Assembly (NCBI GenBank): GCA_048262715.1
Contig: JBLXEV010000015.1
Coordinates: forward strand, 18,744-82,743
Length of the DNA: 64,000 nucleotides
Source of the DNA: Albirhodobacter sp048262715
Lineage (GTDB): Bacteria > Pseudomonadota > Alphaproteobacteria > Rhodobacterales > Rhodobacteraceae
Reading direction: 5' to 3'
Both the position numbers and the translations under genes were made by a program. Within the stretch, counting starts at the first letter, position 1. Each line of letters starts with the position of its first letter. Shown piece after piece: positions 60,259-64,000 of this stretch. The notes beneath the pieces are model-generated. The model did not search any database and was not told the origin of the DNA. It saw only the letters and a list, made by a program, of their open reading frames with translations.

Positions 60259-61509
60259 TTTACCTTTGATTTCATTTGGCAAATGTGGACGCCCTCAAAT
60301 CTCACAGAAGCATACCCCTAGATAGTAGCACTTGTGCGCTTGCCACAGCCCACTAGGTGTATTCAGTTTCACTCGCCCATAAATCTGGCCCTCTCGACCC
60401 CCGTTGCAGCGTAGCTGCGGTCATCTTTGCGTTGAACGTATACACGGCCAGTGACGAGGCCCCCGCCAGTCAACGTCGCAGGACCCACAGTGTCAGCCTG
60501 ATAGACCGTCATGCCCGCCTGCATTCTCAATGCACCCATGGCGGCCAACCATAACACCCGAAACCGCATACTCCCCGCAATATTGCAGGGACGGTTTTTG
60601 GATATCATAAATAGGGGTGAGTGGCGGACAGGAAGGGATTCTACCTACCTATTAAATGCTTTATTTTATTGAAAATCTATTAAATTAGCGCTGCAATTTG
60701 TGCAGCAAAAAGTGTAGCAGATCGAACGATCAAGCTCTAGCTTCAGAGGGCCTTGCGGTGGCATTCGTTCGCGAAGAGATCTGCATGTGTTCTCTGCTTC
60801 ACCCTGCTTTGCTCGACCTGAAATTGCTCAATCTGGATTAAAAGCGGACTATAAAATAAGCCCTCTTCTAACACTGGATAAGATCTGCAACTGGGTGGAT
60901 ATGAGAAGCCCACAACGGTAATCACCCCCATTGAATCAAAGGCATCTTCGATGTGAACGAAGCGAGAGTCAGCCAAGCCATTGATTTCACGTAAAGAGTC
61001 CTGCTTGTAAAAGTACCGTTTTACCTAGGTATCAAGGGTCTTTCAGGTTCGCCTAGTTCACAGAACTTTAGCGCGCTTCGTAGTCTGCAAGGTATAAATC
61101 TGCAGTTCGCTATACAGGCTCGATCAATTCCGGCCCATCATTTAGTAACCCAAAGCACCGCACCGGCCAGCACTTCAACGCGGCCCCTGCCCCGAGGCCC
61201 AGATCCTCCGAGCCGCAAGCCACGCACTCGGCTCCTCCGAGTGCAGGATAGCCGGCATCCGATCGTGCCCCCCCCGCCATCGCGACGGTGGCGGCGCGCG
61301 TCCTTATCGTAAAGTCGAGCATCTCGCGCCAGATAGAGAGCAGGCCCAAGAAATACGAATCTATCCGCACTACTGACTTAGGGTCGTTCAAGATGCAGCG
61401 GCCCGAGTATATGGTCATTTCAGTGTCACTACAGTGTGGCGCTGGCGGTCAACTCAAAGGTTCATACCGGACCGATTGCGCAAGGCCGCAATACGATACT
61501 AAGCAACGA
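60259..61509. other. Gene-poor, AT-rich stretch after tRNA-Ser
   Basis: Base composition drops sharply in 60610-60740 (for example runs such as AAATGCTTTATTTTATTG). It contains a possible small secreted protein (60369-60569) and two leftward open frames, 60743-60976 and 61110-61418, neither of which has a convincing start or recognisable sequence. No repeat of the tRNA-Ser 3' end was found by eye. It looks like an eroded genomic-island edge. Confidence 0.5.
60369..60569 (-). CDS. Possible small secreted protein
   Basis: 66 codons on the minus strand from ATG 60569, with GGGGAG just upstream. It starts MRFRVLWLAAMGALRMQAG, a plausible signal peptide, then a Gly/Thr-rich stretch (VGPATLTGGGLVTGRVYVQRKDD). 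It lies 110 bases after tRNA-Ser. The start region is short and the assignment is uncertain. Confidence 0.35.
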   Translation of the reverse strand: MRFRVLWLAAMGALRMQAGMTVYQADTVGPATLTGGGLVTGRVYVQRKDDRSYAATGVERARFMGE

Positions 61510-61962
61510 TCACCGCGACAGTGCAGAGCATTGCACGACGACCGCTCCGAACAGCACAATCGCGGTCCCCACCAGCCGTGTGGCGTCCACAGGCCGTGAT
61601 GCGAGCCCCACGGCACCGGTCCAATCAATCACCAGCGCCGCGACGATCTGCCCTGCGATCACGGCGATCATGAAGTTTGCGGCTCCCAGCTTTGGCATCA
61701 GGAGAAGCGCAGCCGTCACATAGAGCGCTCCGGCGATGCCGCCGATCCAGATCCATTTAGGTTGCCCCGATAGCCCCGTAAGCGTCGGCAGTGGCACACG
61801 CAGCCAAATGAGGATGGGCAAGATGCAAAGCGCGCTGACCGCGAGCGACGCAAGCGTTGCCCAAAGCGGATGCCCAAGTGCGCGCCCGAGCCCGGCGTTC
61901 GCGCCCCCCTGAAAGGGCACCGCGGCCCCAGCGAAGGCGGCAATAAGAAGGAGAAATGGCAT
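61510..61962 (-). CDS. YdcZ/DUF606-type DMT membrane protein
   Basis: 150 residues with five hydrophobic helices (LLLIAAFAGAAVPFQGGANAGLGRALGHP as first; later FMIAVIAGQIVAALVIDWTGAVGL). The FQGGANAGLGRAL motif and length match the YdcZ/DUF606 half-size drug/metabolite transporter group. It is divergent from a LysR-type regulator, the usual pairing for a regulated exporter. Confidence 0.88.
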   Translation of the reverse strand: MPFLLLIAAFAGAAVPFQGGANAGLGRALGHPLWATLASLAVSALCILPILIWLRVPLPTLTGLSGQPKWIWIGGIAGALYVTAALLLMPKLGAANFMIAVIAGQIVAALVIDWTGAVGLASRPVDATRLVGTAIVLFGAVVVQCSALSR

Positions 61963-62037
61963 GGCTGGATCCTTTTATGTTTCAGACTCAATGCCTCATC
62001 ACCAAACGTATTTGAAATTCGATCTGAATGGGGTGAT

Positions 62038-62949
62038 ATGCAGCGCATGAATAACCTACGCGCTATCGATCTCAATCTTCTCGTTGTGCTGGACGCCCTT
62101 CTGGCCGAGCGACACCTGTCGCGGGCTGCCGAGCGCCTGAACATGAGCCAGCCAGCCGTCAGCCACGCGCTGTTCCGTCTGCGTCTGCTTCTGGACGATC
62201 CACTGTTTTACCGCCGCAGCCGTGAAATGGAGCCTACCCTGCGCGCGCTTGAGCTTACGACGCCGCTGGCCGAGGCTTTGGCACAGATCCGCACTGTCCT
62301 TTCGCCGGATGGTTTCGATCCGACCGCACGCCATGTGTTTCGGCTTGCGATGTCCGATTACGGGGCCGCGCTTCTGCTTCCAGCGCTCATGCGGATCTTA
62401 CGGAGGGAAGCACCGGGCATCGATCTCGTCGTGACCCAGAAAAGCCGCGAGGCGATGATCGCCGCCATTGCCGATGGTGAGATCGACATGGCCTTCGGGG
62501 TGTTCAGCGATCTGCCATCACGCTGCGAGGCAGAACTGTTATTTGAGGATGAGTACGTCTGCCTTCTTGATCCATCGACGCAACCGCAGCCCTATGAGGG
62601 CCTGACCGACGCGCGCTACTGGGCCGCGCCGCATGTGCTCGCGGCCGTGCATGGCGAAGCCGCGACAGAGATCGACCTTCACCTCCGGTCGCACCGAAAG
62701 TCGCGGCATATCGCCTTGGTCCTTCCGCACTGGAGCGTCGCGCCGAGGGTCGTGCGCAGCACCGACCTGATCCTGACCGTCGCGCGCCGTTGCTTGGGCG
62801 ATGTCGGTCCGGAGCTAGAGATCACTGCAGCCCCAATCGCGCTTCCCACAATTCCTTTTACCGCGATCTATGCGAAACGCCGCCGCTCGGACCCCGCATT
62901 GCGCTGGCTGATGGCGAAAGTGCAACAAGCGCTAGCGGAACGATCTTAG
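62038..62949 (+). CDS. LysR-type transcriptional regulator
   Basis: 303 residues from ATG 62038 (GGGGTG upstream; ATG 62047 is in frame). HTH at about residues 4-65 (LRAIDLNLLVVLDALLAERHLSRAAERLNMSQPAVSHALFRLRLLLDDPLFYR), then the periplasmic-binding-like effector domain. NodD/LeuO-like in the first helices. Divergent from the YdcZ-type gene across about 75 bases, so it probably regulates it and itself. Confidence 0.93.
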   Translation: MQRMNNLRAIDLNLLVVLDALLAERHLSRAAERLNMSQPAVSHALFRLRLLLDDPLFYRRSREMEPTLRALELTTPLAEALAQIRTVLSPDGFDPTARHVFRLAMSDYGAALLLPALMRILRREAPGIDLVVTQKSREAMIAAIADGEIDMAFGVFSDLPSRCEAELLFEDEYVCLLDPSTQPQPYEGLTDARYWAAPHVLAAVHGEAATEIDLHLRSHRKSRHIALVLPHWSVAPRVVRSTDLILTVARRCLGDVGPELEITAAPIALPTIPFTAIYAKRRRSDPALRWLMAKVQQALAERS

Positions 62950-63376
62950 GTGTTTTAGCTATAAGGCCGAGAGCAATGGCAACTTTTTTCCGCGCGGCAG
63001 GATAGTTACTTATTTGTCAAAGCCGCTTAGAGAAAAGGCCACCTCACTGCAAGTGCAACGCGGACCGCCCTCCCGAACAGAAGCTTTGCTCCGAGAGCGA
63101 TATTCCGAAAATCAGGGCGGAAACCGGACCTTAGCTGCGTCTGCGAAGGTGCTTTGCCAGAATTGCAATAGCGGCCATTCAAGCGCCAACAGTCGGAAGC
63201 CGCCATGCTGCGCTGCTTACCAAGGTCGGCTGTGCGCAGATTACGGCCTTTTCAAAGTCCAAGCCGCAGGGCGTCGCGGGCTGGAAAGGACGGCCCTAAG
63301 CTGCCGTTTAAGGAACGCTAACAGTACAGCGATGCAGCAAGTCATACCGGACCTTGAGCGCAGTGTTGGAACCGGT
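62950..63376. other. Gap with GC-rich non-coding block
   Basis: About 430 bases. A rightward open frame (63014-63424) runs through it, but its composition and lack of domain argue against coding. The segment near 63122 shares a CGGACCTT-type motif with the gap at 1.49 kb. Confidence 0.45.
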
Positions 63377-63892
63377 TTAGCTAGGAATGATTTGTTGCAC
63401 CGTCACTCCAGTCAGGTCTTCTAAAAGAAGGACTGGCGTTAGGTGTTTTACCCCGTCATCGTAGTGCATTGGCACTCTTTCACTGAAGACTAGACCGCCA
63501 ACAAGTTGTTTGACCTCAAATCCAAAGTAAGAACTGAGGGTGCCCTTGTGACGCTGCAAAACAGTCAGACGCGCCAAGTGTTTCCTCAGCTTGTCCTTTT
63601 GGCCGTTTCCAGAGTATTTGGAAAGTTGTTCGGCTAGTTCTCCAGGGGTCTTCTTGCCCTGTAGTTTTTTGCACTCGAAGGCATAAACTATGCCCTTGCC
63701 TGCATCCCAAGCAAGAGCATCTACATCCCCGCTAGCGACTATGCCATCGACGAGAGTGTCTGAAGACCCATTTATAAGCTCCGCCAGGTTCTTGTCCGGA
63801 ACAGCTTCCAAGCCAATTGCTCTCAGCTTGTCACACACCGTTTCGTTGAATGCCTTATTCTCAGATGCAACCTTGCCGAACCATCGCTTCAT
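63377..63892 (-). CDS. PD-(D/E)xK-like nuclease domain protein
   Basis: 171 residues from ATG 63892 (AGGA 3 bases away; stop upstream in frame at 13 codons). Asp58 in SGDVDALAW and the Glu73-x-Lys75 pair in YAFECKKLQGKKTPGELAEQL fit the restriction-endonuclease-like PD-(D/E)xK core, with a helix that follows. It is small and lies in gene-poor accessory DNA. It could be a defence nuclease or the stub of a longer enzyme. Partner genes are absent in the window. Confidence 0.65.
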   Translation of the reverse strand: MKRWFGKVASENKAFNETVCDKLRAIGLEAVPDKNLAELINGSSDTLVDGIVASGDVDALAWDAGKGIVYAFECKKLQGKKTPGELAEQLSKYSGNGQKDKLRKHLARLTVLQRHKGTLSSYFGFEVKQLVGGLVFSERVPMHYDDGVKHLTPVLLLEDLTGVTVQQIIPS

Positions 63893-64000
63893 TTTCCTTG
63901 ATGAAAGTTGGTGTTGGTCAAAACGGTCTTAGGTAGCAAATGCACCAGATGATTGACTGAGAAGACGGATGAGAACAATATGTGAACATTGATGGTTTTC

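Noticed and set aside
60743..60976. Leftward 77-codon ORF after tRNA-Ser
   Set aside because: No Shine-Dalgarno, AT-rich surroundings and no recognisable sequence.
61110..61418. Leftward 102-codon ORF
   Set aside because: Composition changes midway and no domain; likely chance.
63014..63424. Rightward 136-codon ORF in the gap before the nuclease gene
   Set aside because: Cys/Arg/Ser-rich without domain or ribosome binding site, and overlaps the leftward nuclease gene end.

Overview
The window is a GC-rich (roughly 60-65 % by eye) chromosomal segment from an alphaproteobacterium. I place it in the Rhodobacteraceae from gene content and order (atypical iscR / iscS-type desulfurase / sufB / sufC / sufD / sufS, cckA near recA, eukaryotic-type NADP isocitrate dehydrogenase, Mg-type hemB) and from a GTTC-N7-GTTC SOS box upstream of recA. 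Genus is not established from sequence alone.

Layout. (1) Bases 1-7507 are the right end of an integrated element lying against the 3' end of a tRNA-Arg(CCG) gene. They hold a membrane-protein pair whose second member carries a HEPN-like R-X4-H motif, a GNAT acetyltransferase, then one rightward chain of about a dozen small genes joined by stop/start overlaps (HNH nuclease, DNA adenine methyltransferase-like protein, small phage-type proteins, an excisionase-like HTH protein) ending in a tyrosine integrase. The chain starts at a promoter wrapped in two near-identical dyads, followed by a short leader ORF and an attenuator-like hairpin. No capsid or tail genes are visible. (2) 7.5-21 kb is housekeeping: mfd, ssb, a lytic transglycosylase, a SYLF lipoprotein, hemB, aroB/aroK, a secreted hypothetical, a XerD-like recombinase and a CorC/HlyC-type CBS protein. 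(3) 22-30 kb is a leftward Fe-S assembly cluster: iscR-like regulator, IscS-type desulfurase, sufB, a 58-aa membrane protein, a YbjQ-like protein, sufC, sufD, two Yip1-like membrane proteins, sufS, closed by a strong hairpin. (4) 30-43 kb holds small enzymes, icd, YitT and SMR membrane proteins, typA, a class II amidotransferase, alaS and recA with its SOS box. (5) 43-60 kb holds a sulfotransferase-like gene, cckA, an RsmB-type methyltransferase, a ribbon-helix-helix protein overlapped by a Lys/Ala-rich 38-aa peptide gene, guaB, transporters, a P-loop ATPase, an acetyl-type metA, ppk2 with a TetR gene, and a tRNA-Ser(CGA). (6) 60.26-64 kb is gene-poor, locally AT-rich accessory DNA with a YdcZ-type transporter divergent from a LysR regulator and a PD-(D/E)xK-like nuclease.

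How it fits together. The core genes cover DNA repair and the SOS response (mfd, ssb, recA), cell-cycle control (cckA), haem, shikimate, methionine and GMP biosynthesis, and Fe-S cluster assembly. The most unusual parts are the left-edge element with its regulated, translationally chained cassette and integrase overlap, the palindrome between integrase and tRNA, the cysteine-poor IscR, the extra membrane genes inside the suf operon, the RHH/basic-peptide overlap, and a dispersed palindromic repeat family. No CRISPR array or rRNA was seen.
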